This document shows positions 42,056 through 50,164 of a stretch of DNA of 64,000 nt, one piece after another. The translations under genes and the position numbers were made by a program. Position 1 is the stretch's first letter. Every line of letters starts with the position of its first letter. Source of the stretch: Paracoccus salipaludis (lineage in GTDB: Bacteria; Pseudomonadota; Alphaproteobacteria; Rhodobacterales; Rhodobacteraceae); assembly GCF_002287065.1 (NCBI RefSeq), contig NZ_NSJZ01000003.1, positions 219,604 through 283,603 on the forward strand, given 5' to 3'. The notes under the pieces were generated by a model, which made no database searches, had not been told where the DNA came from, and saw only the letters and a list, made by a program, of their open reading frames with translations.

Positions 42056-45024
42056 CAGATGGCATCCTCTTCGCTACGGGTCGCCATCAGCTCGTTGCCG
42101 CGCTCGTCGATCACCTTCACCGCGATCCGCTTCTTGTCACCGAGCGCGAAGGGCTCGCTGACCGTGCCCGCGAGGTGCGACCAGACGCTGTCCTCGAACT
42201 GGCCCTTCAGCGATTTCTGCAGGTTGTCCCAGGCGCTGGTCTTGGGGAAGAACACCTGGCTCGCGTAGAACGCCATGCCGTTGTGATTGGTGTCGAGCAT
42301 CCAGCAGGGCAGGTTCTCGGCGTCGATGTGGTCCGTGTCCATAAGGTGCGGCAGGAAGACGTCGAGCCCGCGCAAGACCACGCGATAGAGCGGCGTGCCG
42401 TCGTCGCGCTTCCCCGCCTTCTCCAGCCGCACATCCGGCAGGCCGGTGATCGAGAAGATCTCGCTGCCCTTCGTCGTCTTGAGCAGGTCCGACATCACCA
42501 CATCCGGCGTCATCGAGATGTAGGCGGTCGGAATTTTCATCTTCTCGAGGATTTCGCGCGCCTTGGCCTGGATCGCGAAGCCGAACAGGAACAGCTGGCC
42601 AAAGCCTTGGCTCATCGCCTCCATCGCGGCGTTGAACACGTAGTCCGAGCCGATGGCGCCGTCCTCGGGGCCGAAGGCGATGGCGATGGTCTTCTCGCTG
42701 CCGTTCTTCTCCACCGCCTCCGCATGCAGATACTCGCGGTCGGCCAGCGGGCGGACGTTGTCGAGTTGTAGCGTCACGTTGCCCGGCAGGCTGAGCGACT
42801 TGCTCTGCCGCAGCACCTCGATCATCCGGTCGAGATAGGCGCGCGGGCTGGAGGATTGCGGCTGCGCCGAGGCGCCGTCGGCATCCTCCTCCATGCTCAT
42901 CGCGGCCTGGATCGTGGCCTCGACCGTGAAAGGGCCGCAGACGCGCGTGATCTTGTCGTTCACCTCGGGTCGATCGACCAGCACTTCCATCTTGGGGTCT
43001 TCATCGTTCGCAACTTTCTTGAGGGTTATGCGGGGCACGAGCCCGCCAATTTCGTCGCCTTTTCTGTTCTGCTTGCGCTCGTAAACAAACCCGCCGGCAG
43101 GTCCCTTCGAAGGCTCCTTCAAGCGGTACCAAGGGAATGCTGTTGTTAGCAGGCGCTGCCTAGCCAAGGCGATGGGAACGCGCGAAGTATCGACCGTAAT
43201 CCAGCGCCGACCCCAGCGCTCGGCTACCAGTGCAGACGTGCCAGACCCGCAGGTGATATCGAGAACAAGGTCTCCTGGTTCCGTTGTCATATGGAGACAG
43301 CGCGTGATTACCTTTTCGGCGGTCTGAACGACGTACATCTGATCTTCGGTGAAACTGCCAGTACCTGTGTCCATCCAGATGTTGTCGAGGTAGGTTAGGG
43401 GATTGTCCTCCAGGAGTAGAATGGTGGAGAGGTTGGTGCCGCTCCACCAGAGGCGTCCCTTCTCAGCGAGTTTGTCCATCTCCTTGCCGGGCTCTGGATC
43501 ATAGCTCCAGTGCCGATTTCTAGCGCAAGGGACCTCGATGCCTTTAAAATTGTATGGCTTGCTCCGCCCCTCTTGGTAACCCTGCGAGGTGATCGGTCCG
43601 AGCCTCCCGATCTTCCATCCATCTGGAATAGGATCTTCACCTGAGATTTCCTTTTCCGTCATCTTCCGCATTTCGGACAGGTCGGGCGAAAAGATCGACG
43701 TGTACTGCTTGGCGCCAACATCTCCAGGTTTCTTCGGGCGCGAGAGAGCTGTGAATGCCTGCTGCTCGATATCCTTTGCATATACCAAAAGGTAGTCGCA
43801 CACGGAGGGAATGCTGTCTGTGGATTGAGAGCTGGTTTTAAAGAAGGCAATCTGCCCGGCATAGTTTTCTGGGCCGAAGACCTCGTCGAGGATTTCGCGC
43901 ACATGATGGATGTTGTCGTCTGAAATCTGGACAAACACGCTCCCTGACTCAGAAAGAAGCTCTTTCGCGAGGAGCATACGATCGCGAATGAAGGTCATGT
44001 ATGAGTGAAGGCCGAGTTCCCAGGTGTCCCGATAGGCTTTCACCATTTCGGGCTCGCGGATCATGTGCTCGTCTTTGCCGTGGTTGTCCTTGACTGTCTT
44101 GTCCCGCACGAAGGGCTGGAAGTTCGAGCCGAACTTCACACCATAGGGCGGGTCGAAATAGATCATCTGCACCTGGCCGCCCATCCCCTCGTATTCGAGG
44201 AGCGAGTTCATCACCTGCAGCGAGTCCCCAAGGATCAGGCGATTGGTCCAGGGGCCCTTGTGCTCGTAGGCGTCCAGCCGGTCGGCGATGTCGAGGTCCA
44301 GATCGCCGAACAGGTCCAGCGTCTGCCCGCGAGCCTTGTGCGATTTCAGCGTCTCGAGGATCGCCTGCGTAGAATGCCGTTCGTGCACGAACAGGGGCAG
44401 CGTCGGCACGGTGATCTGCTGGCGCTCGGCCTTGCCCGCCCAGTTCAGGAAGGGCTTCGTCAGGCTGCGCAGCCGCGCCGCGCATTGCGAGAGCGAGGTG
44501 AACCGCTCCTCCGTGCCCTGCCAGACCTGCGGCTCGGCAAAGACCGTGGCCTCTCCCTTCTCCGCCGCCTCTGCCACCAGGTTGAGCAGCCATTCGGCAA
44601 AGGGCCGCTCGCCGTTCTCGTCCCACGCCAGCTCCGGCGCGAGGCTGGAATCGTAGCGGTAGGTCTTCGGCGGCTTGCGATGCGAGAACTGCGCCTCGAC
44701 CCCGACATCCGGGCGCAGCACGGCCTCGTCGGCGTGCGCATAGGCGGCCGACCCGTTCCCGGCCGGCATGGCAGCAGCCTTGGGCTTTGCCGACGCGGAG
44801 GCGGCGGTTGTTGGCGCCTGCCCATCCGCACGGGAGACCGAGCCACCCCGGCCGCGCCCCTTCACCAACAGCCCCTCGGCGACGAGAGCATCGCGTGCGG
44901 CGACATAATCGTCATCGGCAAGGTCCGGCATCTGCTCACGCAGGAGCGCCAGCATGGCCCCGTTGCCGATGGAGGAGCCGTCTTCAGGTGCCAAGGTCAG
45001 GATCAGTTCAGAAATGTCGGACAT
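42055..45024 (-). CDS. Type III DNA methyltransferase Mod subunit
   Basis: 989 aa. Motif IV DPPY (291-294) precedes motif I DITCGSGT (from 589), the beta-class order of type III Mod, which makes N6-methyladenine and also provides DNA recognition for Res. N-terminal ~80 residues form a winged-helix-like and Ala-rich leader. The segment between and just after the two motifs (about 43000-44050, residues ~325-675) is clearly lower in GC than both flanks, pointing to exchange of the target-recognition domain. A C-terminal ~300 residues of unknown role resembles the family found with this Res type. Translationally coupled to res. Confidence 0.93.
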   Translation of the reverse strand: MSDISELILTLAPEDGSSIGNGAMLALLREQMPDLADDDYVAARDALVAEGLLVKGRGRGGSVSRADGQAPTTAASASAKPKAAAMPAGNGSAAYAHADEAVLRPDVGVEAQFSHRKPPKTYRYDSSLAPELAWDENGERPFAEWLLNLVAEAAEKGEATVFAEPQVWQGTEERFTSLSQCAARLRSLTKPFLNWAGKAERQQITVPTLPLFVHERHSTQAILETLKSHKARGQTLDLFGDLDLDIADRLDAYEHKGPWTNRLILGDSLQVMNSLLEYEGMGGQVQMIYFDPPYGVKFGSNFQPFVRDKTVKDNHGKDEHMIREPEMVKAYRDTWELGLHSYMTFIRDRMLLAKELLSESGSVFVQISDDNIHHVREILDEVFGPENYAGQIAFFKTSSQSTDSIPSVCDYLLVYAKDIEQQAFTALSRPKKPGDVGAKQYTSIFSPDLSEMRKMTEKEISGEDPIPDGWKIGRLGPITSQGYQEGRSKPYNFKGIEVPCARNRHWSYDPEPGKEMDKLAEKGRLWWSGTNLSTILLLEDNPLTYLDNIWMDTGTGSFTEDQMYVVQTAEKVITRCLHMTTEPGDLVLDITCGSGTSALVAERWGRRWITVDTSRVPIALARQRLLTTAFPWYRLKEPSKGPAGGFVYERKQNRKGDEIGGLVPRITLKKVANDEDPKMEVLVDRPEVNDKITRVCGPFTVEATIQAAMSMEEDADGASAQPQSSSPRAYLDRMIEVLRQSKSLSLPGNVTLQLDNVRPLADREYLHAEAVEKNGSEKTIAIAFGPEDGAIGSDYVFNAAMEAMSQGFGQLFLFGFAIQAKAREILEKMKIPTAYISMTPDVVMSDLLKTTKGSEIFSITGLPDVRLEKAGKRDDGTPLYRVVLRGLDVFLPHLMDTDHIDAENLPCWMLDTNHNGMAFYASQVFFPKTSAWDNLQKSLKGQFEDSVWSHLAGTVSEPFALGDKKRIAVKVIDERGNELMATRSEEDAI

Positions 45025-45096
45025 GGGGCTGGAAACTCACGAAAAGGTCTTGTTTTCCATTACCTATCGTGCCGGTTGTCTTTTTGCACGCGGGAA

Positions 45097-45489
45097 TCAG
45101 TTCTGATCGTTCCAGAGCGCGTGCTGTTCTTTCCAATTGATCGGGAACGGGTCCATCAAGTTGGCGAGCGTCATATTCGAGGTATGGCGGCCGTTGATGA
45201 CGGCATCGACGAGTTCCGGGGACAAGAGCGACAACCGCATTAGGCGCGCCATGTACGTGAAGGCGATCCCTTCCTTTTCAGCCAGTTCGGAAATCGACGC
45301 GAACTCGCCAGACTCCAGCATGCGCTTCCAGCGGAACGCACGCGCCAAAGCCTTGACCAAAGTGTTGTCCTGCTTTCGCGTAGGTTCTGCGCCCTCCGGC
45401 AGCACCATCTCCTTCCGCCCGCCGCGCCTCACGACGCGGAACGGGACGTGGAGCGTCACCGTCTCGGGGATCGGCGTCGCGCGGGTCAC
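45097..45489 (-). CDS. ParB-HTH-like protein coupled to the serine recombinase
   Basis: 130 aa from GTG at 45489, overlapping the recombinase stop (GTGA). The N-terminal half is basic and beta-like (TVTLHVPFRVVRRGGRKEM); the C-terminal half (about 70-118) resembles the ParB helix-turn-helix: SISELAEKEGIAFTYMARLM followed by a second helix pair. Proteins like this recur directly behind this recombinase type in Rhodobacterales islands, from memory. Function is unknown; regulator or recombination directionality factor are possibilities. Last gene of a six-gene overlapping operon. Confidence 0.85.
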   Translation of the reverse strand: MTRATPIPETVTLHVPFRVVRRGGRKEMVLPEGAEPTRKQDNTLVKALARAFRWKRMLESGEFASISELAEKEGIAFTYMARLMRLSLLSPELVDAVINGRHTSNMTLANLMDPFPINWKEQHALWNDQN

Positions 45490-46811
45490 GCCGCTTCTCC
45501 GATGTCCCCGGCCAGCATCTCGCGAGTGAGGCTGCTGAGTCCGTCGACGCGGAGCCGGACGTTGAGCCCGTCCGTGCCGATGTCCACGCGTTCGACCAGC
45601 AGCGCCACGATGCGCGCCTGCTCGGCGGGGAAGAGTTCGTCCCACAGCGGGTCGAGCTGCTGCAAGGCCGCGTGTGCGTCGGCCTCGGAGATGTCTTCGG
45701 CGTAGGCACGCGCCGCCTTCCAGGTCCCCGCAACAATCTCCGGCTGGCGGAACACGGCGCGGAGCTGGTCTATGACGGCGCCCTCGATCTCGCCCGCAGG
45801 CACGCGGCCGACCGGACACGAACCAGCACCATGCTTCAGCACGGTCTGACTGACATAGTAGCGGTAGAGACGATCCCCCTTCCGAGTATGCGTCGGTGAG
45901 AACGCGGCACCATCGGGCCCGAACAGCAGCCCCTTCAACAGCGCCGGCGACTCCGCACGGGTGCGTGCGGCGCGCTTCCGGGGGCTCTCCTGCAGGATCG
46001 CATGGACACGGTCCCAAACCTCACGATCGATGATCGCGTCGTGCTCCCCGGGGTAGCTCTCCCCCTTGTGGACCGCCTCGCCGATGTAGGCGCGGTTCGA
46101 GAGCATCCGATAGATGTATTTCTTGTCGATCCTGTTCCCGCGCGGCGTCCGGATGCCGCGCGTGCCGACCTCACGCGCCAGTTCGGTGCACGAGCCGATC
46201 TCGAGGAAACGGTCGAAGATCCAGCGCACATGCGCGGTGGCGTCTTCGTCGACCACCAGCTTCCGGTTCTCGACGCGGTATCCATAGGGCGGCACCCCGC
46301 CCATCCACATGCCCTTCTTCCGACTGGCGGCGACCTTGTCGCGGATGCGTTCTGCGGTGACCTCGCGCTCGAACTGGGCGAAGGACAGCAGGATGTTGAG
46401 CGTCAACCGGCCCATGGACGTGGTCGTGTTGAAGGACTGCGTGACCGAGACGAACGTCACGCCGTTCCGATCGAACACCTCCACCAGCTTGGCAAAGTCG
46501 GCGAGCGAACGGCTGAGACGGTCGATCTTGTAGACCACGACCACGTCGACCAGCCCGTCCTCGATATCCTCCAGCAACCGCTTCAGGCCGGGGCGCTCCA
46601 ACGTGCCGCCCGAGATGCCGCCGTCGTCATATTGATCGCGGACAAGAACCCAGCCCTCGGACCGCTGGCTGGCGATATAGGCTTCGCAGGCCTCGCGTTG
46701 GGCGTGGAGCGAGTTGAACTCCTGCTCCAGCCCTTCCTCGGAGGATTTTCGAGTGTAGATGGCGCACCGCAGCTTGCGGACGACCTTCAATTTGTCGGGC
46801 GGCTTCGTCAT
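45486..46811 (-). CDS. Large serine recombinase (site-specific integrase/resolvase)
   Basis: 441 aa from ATG at 46811, which overlaps the DUF2924 stop (ATGA). The resolvase domain opens CAIYTRKSSEEGLEQEF, with the nucleophile Ser in the RKSS stretch, and includes YKIDRLSRSL and SFAQFEREVTAERI. A recombinase domain (about 185-290) follows with GGVPPYGYRVENRKL. The zinc-ribbon cysteines common in large serine recombinases are not evident where LLKGLLFGPDGAAFS stands. It probably integrates or excises the element starting beside tRNA-Ser. Confidence 0.94.
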   Translation of the reverse strand: MTKPPDKLKVVRKLRCAIYTRKSSEEGLEQEFNSLHAQREACEAYIASQRSEGWVLVRDQYDDGGISGGTLERPGLKRLLEDIEDGLVDVVVVYKIDRLSRSLADFAKLVEVFDRNGVTFVSVTQSFNTTTSMGRLTLNILLSFAQFEREVTAERIRDKVAASRKKGMWMGGVPPYGYRVENRKLVVDEDATAHVRWIFDRFLEIGSCTELAREVGTRGIRTPRGNRIDKKYIYRMLSNRAYIGEAVHKGESYPGEHDAIIDREVWDRVHAILQESPRKRAARTRAESPALLKGLLFGPDGAAFSPTHTRKGDRLYRYYVSQTVLKHGAGSCPVGRVPAGEIEGAVIDQLRAVFRQPEIVAGTWKAARAYAEDISEADAHAALQQLDPLWDELFPAEQARIVALLVERVDIGTDGLNVRLRVDGLSSLTREMLAGDIGEAA

Positions 46812-47263
46812 GTCCGCCCCCTGTGGTTCTTGAGGCCGAAGAATACCCATCCGTTCCACCGCGTGCCGGTGATGGCCCGCGCGATGGCGGACAGCGACCT
46901 GTAGGGCCGCCCCTGCCATTCGAAGCCATCGGCGGTGACGGTGACGACCTGTTCGACGCCCTGCCATTCGCGCAGAAGGCGGGTGCCTGTGATGGGGCGG
47001 TCGCGATCGGCGCGGATGCCGCGCTTGGATCGGTCGCCGCCGTCCAGTTCTTCACCCAGTCGCTCCAGCCGCCGGATCGTCTCGGGCTTCAGTCCGCCAT
47101 AGGCGAGCTCCTGGATGCGGTAAGCCAGGCGGCTTTCGAGATAGCGCCGGTTGAATGGTGGCGGCTCGGTGTCGAACAGGTCGCGCCACTGCTTTTTCAG
47201 GTCGGGCGTCGGAGTGGTCTTGAGCGCGGCCAGGCGCGCGGGGATGGGATCGGGCTTGTTCAT
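46808..47263 (-). CDS. DUF2924 family protein
   Basis: 151 aa. Typical DUF2924 features: an N-terminal helix with KKQWRDLFDTEPPPFNRRYLESRLAYRIQELAYGG split across residues 22-56, and a C-terminal beta-rich part with FEWQGRPYRSLSAIARAITG and WNGWVFFGL. The family accompanies serine recombinases in phage-like and genomic islands; its function is unknown. Overlaps the genes on both sides by 4 bp, so it is part of one tightly coupled operon. Confidence 0.92.
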   Translation of the reverse strand: MNKPDPIPARLAALKTTPTPDLKKQWRDLFDTEPPPFNRRYLESRLAYRIQELAYGGLKPETIRRLERLGEELDGGDRSKRGIRADRDRPITGTRLLREWQGVEQVVTVTADGFEWQGRPYRSLSAIARAITGTRWNGWVFFGLKNHRGRT

Positions 47264-47463
47264 GCATTTCTCCGGCGAGTTGGAGTTGCATGACGGCATT
47301 GGTCGGGCGGAGAGTGTAGGCAACGTTCTCCGGTATCGTCAGATACCTCGCCCATCTCGCGCATCCGCAACCGAACCAGCCCGAGCGCCAGCAGGCGGCA
47401 CAGCTCGGCGCGGCGCTCGGTCGGCTTCATCAGCATGGGTGACAGAGGATTGGGGCGCTTCAT
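47260..47463 (-). CDS. Conserved small hypothetical protein
   Basis: 67 aa. It overlaps DUF2924 by ATGA and the primase stop by one base, and no other frame explains this stretch, so it is a real gene. It reads MKRPNPLSPMLMKPTERRAE, then a hydrophobic helix-like LCRLLALGLVRLRM, then a polar tail with two cysteines (ERCLHSP, DQCRHATP). Similar small proteins accompany DUF2924 and recombinase genes in related islands, from memory. No function is known. Confidence 0.75.
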   Translation of the reverse strand: MKRPNPLSPMLMKPTERRAELCRLLALGLVRLRMREMGEVSDDTGERCLHSPPDQCRHATPTRRRNA

Positions 47464-49745
47464 CAGGCTGCCTCCGCCTGCGGCTGCCGATGCCGCGGAG
47501 CGATCCCCTGCCACCCGCGCGCGCCGCTTACCTTGGCAGGCTGGAAGCCCCGCTCCCGCAGTGCCTCGCCGAGGGACTTCTGCGAGCCCCTGGTCGCGCC
47601 CGCGGCCTCGGCCCAAGCCGCCCAGCTGGCGTAGAGCGCACGGGCCGGAGCCCGGCAGTCCGGACCGGTGACGCAACATTCCTCGATCCATTCGCCGACG
47701 GTGTCCTCGTCGTCGATATAGCCTGCGCTGGCTCCGGTAATGGCCGCCGGCGGAGCAAGGCCGTGCCGCTGCCACTCGGCACAACCCTCGATCGCCCAGG
47801 CTAGAATGCCGTGGCGTTCCTCGAGCAGGCGGTCCGAGAGCAGCAGGTCGCGATCCTCGTCGGGGATGGTGACGGGGAACGGCACCAGGTGCAGCCGGCG
47901 GCGGATCGCCTCGTTCACCGAGGTGAGGGCAGGACGATGGTTGCCGGCGACGATCAGCTTGAACTGTGGCCGGAACTCGAAATGGTCGCGATGCATGAAG
48001 TTCGCGCGGATGGGCTCGCCGCCCGTGACCGTCTTGATGCGTCCCTCGGCCCAGCTCTGACCCGACTCGGTCTCGAAGGCGACCACGAGCCGGGCTCCAC
48101 GCAGGCCGGCCAGTTCGGTGAGGTGGCGATCGCTCCGGCTGGCCGTGAAGGTGCCCGGTGCCGCGGTCGCCGCATAGTTGCCAAGCACCGCCGAGAGGGT
48201 CTGCAGAAAGACCGACTTCCCGTTCGCGCCGGTCCCATGAAAGAAGAAGAACACCTGCTCGCGCGTGGAACCGGTGAGGCAGTAGCCCGCCACCCTCTGC
48301 AGATAGGTCTGCAACTCCCGATCACCGTCGGTGATCCGGTCGAGGAACCGCAGCCAGCGCGGGCACGATCCGCCGGGTAAGGCATCGGCAACCTGGGTTA
48401 GCAGGCGGGCGGGATCGTGGTCGTGCATCTCGCCGGTCTCGAGATCGAGGAGGCCGGCGGCGGTGTTGAGGCACATGGGCGCGTTGTCCCATGCGCCGAC
48501 AGTCGAGGAGATCGCCGGGTCGGCGGCGGCGAGCCGCAGTGCGGCAGTGACGGTCCTGTCGCTGGCGATGCGGCGGGCGATCGGCTTGGCGTCGGCGCTG
48601 CTCGCCACCGATCGGCACACCTGGCGCATGAACTCCCGCACGAGGCTGCGGTCGTCGCGTTGCCAATGGGTGCTGCACCACCACATCCAGCCGCCGAGTG
48701 CCGCGCAGTAGCGGGTATCCTCGGCGTGGCGGGCGACGAACGCCGCGGCGATTGCGTCCTCGCTGAGCGGCGGCGCCTGCAGACCCGGGGCGCCGAACGG
48801 GCCGTGTCGATGGATGTCCTTCTCGAGCAGCCGATCGAACTCGCGCTCGAGGCGGGACGCGTCCCATGGCGGGACGATGAGCGCGGTGTTGTAATCGACA
48901 GCCGCCTGTCGTGCCTCATCCAGGCTGCACTGGCCCTGCCGCGCCTGACGAATCCAATGTCCGATCACTCGCGACAAGGCCTCGAAGCGGGTGACATCGT
49001 CGGCACCGCCCGCGCGGGTCTTGCGGGTCATGAGTTCGCCGGCGGACGGCCGGTTCTTGCGCGGGGACGTCGCGCCGACGTCGACCAGCTGCGCCATCCC
49101 GGCGGCACGTGCCACCAGATCATCGAGCGCGTACGTCGCTGAAGTCGAGGATAGCAGACGAACCGGGCTCAGCTTCGCATTCTTGCCGTGGATGCTTCCC
49201 GGCACCCGGATCGGCTGGTGCAGGCTGGCGAAGGAGTCGTCGCCACCAACCTTCAGAGCCACCGTCTCCCGGAGCGCCCGGACACGCTCGAGATCATCGC
49301 CGGTCGCGGGCTGGCTCAACCGCCAGTACAGGTGAAGCTTCGCGTCTCCGCCGTCGGTGCGGCCACCAGAGGCGACCTCGAGGCTCGGCTCGCCGAGGTG
49401 GTGCAAAAGGTGCTCCCGGGCGAGCGGAACGTCGCCCTTGTCGATATCGACGAGCAGAACCTGCGTCGCACTGATGTCCCGGGCGCGGGCGGAGCCGGGT
49501 TTGCTGACGGTGCCGGGCACCACATAGAGGCCGCGGGCCGCTCGAGCTGCGCCACTGGCAAGGTCCGGCAGCGCCGCAGCCAGCTTCGGCACCTCGATGA
49601 ACCTCGACTGCGGCTTCTGGTCCGGGGTGCCGGTCTCCGCCAGCATGCGGATCGGCACGATCCCGGTCAGGCCGCCGAACACCACCTCGGTGAACAGGGC
49701 GATGGCACCACGATCGATCTCGGGGCTGCGGGCATTCGCGGTCAT
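47463..49745 (-). CDS. Phage/plasmid primase-helicase, P4 family (SF3, D5-like)
   Basis: 760 aa. The N-terminal part (about 1-230) looks like a primase/DNA-binding region (VLLVDIDKGDVP, KLHLYWRLSQ, IRVPGSIHGK). The D5_N and SF3 helicase core carries P-loop GTGANGKS (504-511), VVAFETESGQ and KLIVAGNHRPAL. It initiates replication of the element. Starts inside the AlpA-like gene stop (ATGA), so the HTH protein and primase are co-expressed. Confidence 0.92.
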   Translation of the reverse strand: MTANARSPEIDRGAIALFTEVVFGGLTGIVPIRMLAETGTPDQKPQSRFIEVPKLAAALPDLASGAARAARGLYVVPGTVSKPGSARARDISATQVLLVDIDKGDVPLAREHLLHHLGEPSLEVASGGRTDGGDAKLHLYWRLSQPATGDDLERVRALRETVALKVGGDDSFASLHQPIRVPGSIHGKNAKLSPVRLLSSTSATYALDDLVARAAGMAQLVDVGATSPRKNRPSAGELMTRKTRAGGADDVTRFEALSRVIGHWIRQARQGQCSLDEARQAAVDYNTALIVPPWDASRLEREFDRLLEKDIHRHGPFGAPGLQAPPLSEDAIAAAFVARHAEDTRYCAALGGWMWWCSTHWQRDDRSLVREFMRQVCRSVASSADAKPIARRIASDRTVTAALRLAAADPAISSTVGAWDNAPMCLNTAAGLLDLETGEMHDHDPARLLTQVADALPGGSCPRWLRFLDRITDGDRELQTYLQRVAGYCLTGSTREQVFFFFHGTGANGKSVFLQTLSAVLGNYAATAAPGTFTASRSDRHLTELAGLRGARLVVAFETESGQSWAEGRIKTVTGGEPIRANFMHRDHFEFRPQFKLIVAGNHRPALTSVNEAIRRRLHLVPFPVTIPDEDRDLLLSDRLLEERHGILAWAIEGCAEWQRHGLAPPAAITGASAGYIDDEDTVGEWIEECCVTGPDCRAPARALYASWAAWAEAAGATRGSQKSLGEALRERGFQPAKVSGARGWQGIAPRHRQPQAEAA

Positions 49746-49960
49746 GCCGTCGCCTCGGTGACGCGGCAGCTCTGCTCGAAGGAGAGGATGTCCTCGAGGC
49801 GGTAGCGGATGCAGCCGCCGATCCGCATCCAGGCTGGACCCGTCCCACTCGAGCGCCAGCGCTGCAGGCTGCGCACCGACATCTTCCAGCGGATCGCGAG
49901 CGCGCGCTCCGTCAGGAGGGCGTCGGGTTCATGGACCGGCTTGGCTGCAGGGATCGCCAT
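49742..49960 (-). CDS. AlpA/excisionase-like helix-turn-helix protein
   Basis: 72 aa. The MerR/AlpA-type winged helix is visible: LLTERALAIRWKMSVRSLQR forms the helix-turn-helix and GGCIRYRLEDILSFEQ the wing and following helix. Such proteins act as excisionase or activator of phage-like elements. First gene of the leftward six-gene operon; three TGACAA repeats lie in its upstream region. Confidence 0.88.
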   Translation of the reverse strand: MAIPAAKPVHEPDALLTERALAIRWKMSVRSLQRWRSSGTGPAWMRIGGCIRYRLEDILSFEQSCRVTEATA

Positions 49961-50023
49961 CGTGGGCCTCCTTGATCACACCCTGATGGTGGACCAGAGG
50001 ACGCCCGTTTTTCACGCGCGGGA

Positions 50024-50107
50024 GGCTGACAACGATCGATGCAGGTCTGACAAAATCGAAGTGATTTCTACAACAAAAACAATGATGCAAGTGGCAAGGT
50101 CTGACAA
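50024..50107 (-). repeat. GGTCTGACAA direct repeats upstream of the AlpA-like operon
   Basis: The 10-mer GGTCTGACAA occurs at 50044-50053 and 50098-50107, with a related GGCTGACAA at 50024-50032. On the minus strand each reads TTGTCAGACC or similar, a possible -35 hexamer or operator. They lie between the QueC-like gene stop and the AlpA-like start. Confidence 0.5.
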
Positions 50108-50164
50108 GGAACCAGCCGCAGCATGACAGGCCCGGTGCGACGGCGACCTGGAGGGTATTCCTGG

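Noticed and set aside
38915..45024. BREX or DISARM locus
   Set aside because: Only a Mod/Res pair of type III layout is present; no PglZ, BrxC, BrxL or DISARM helicase genes nearby.
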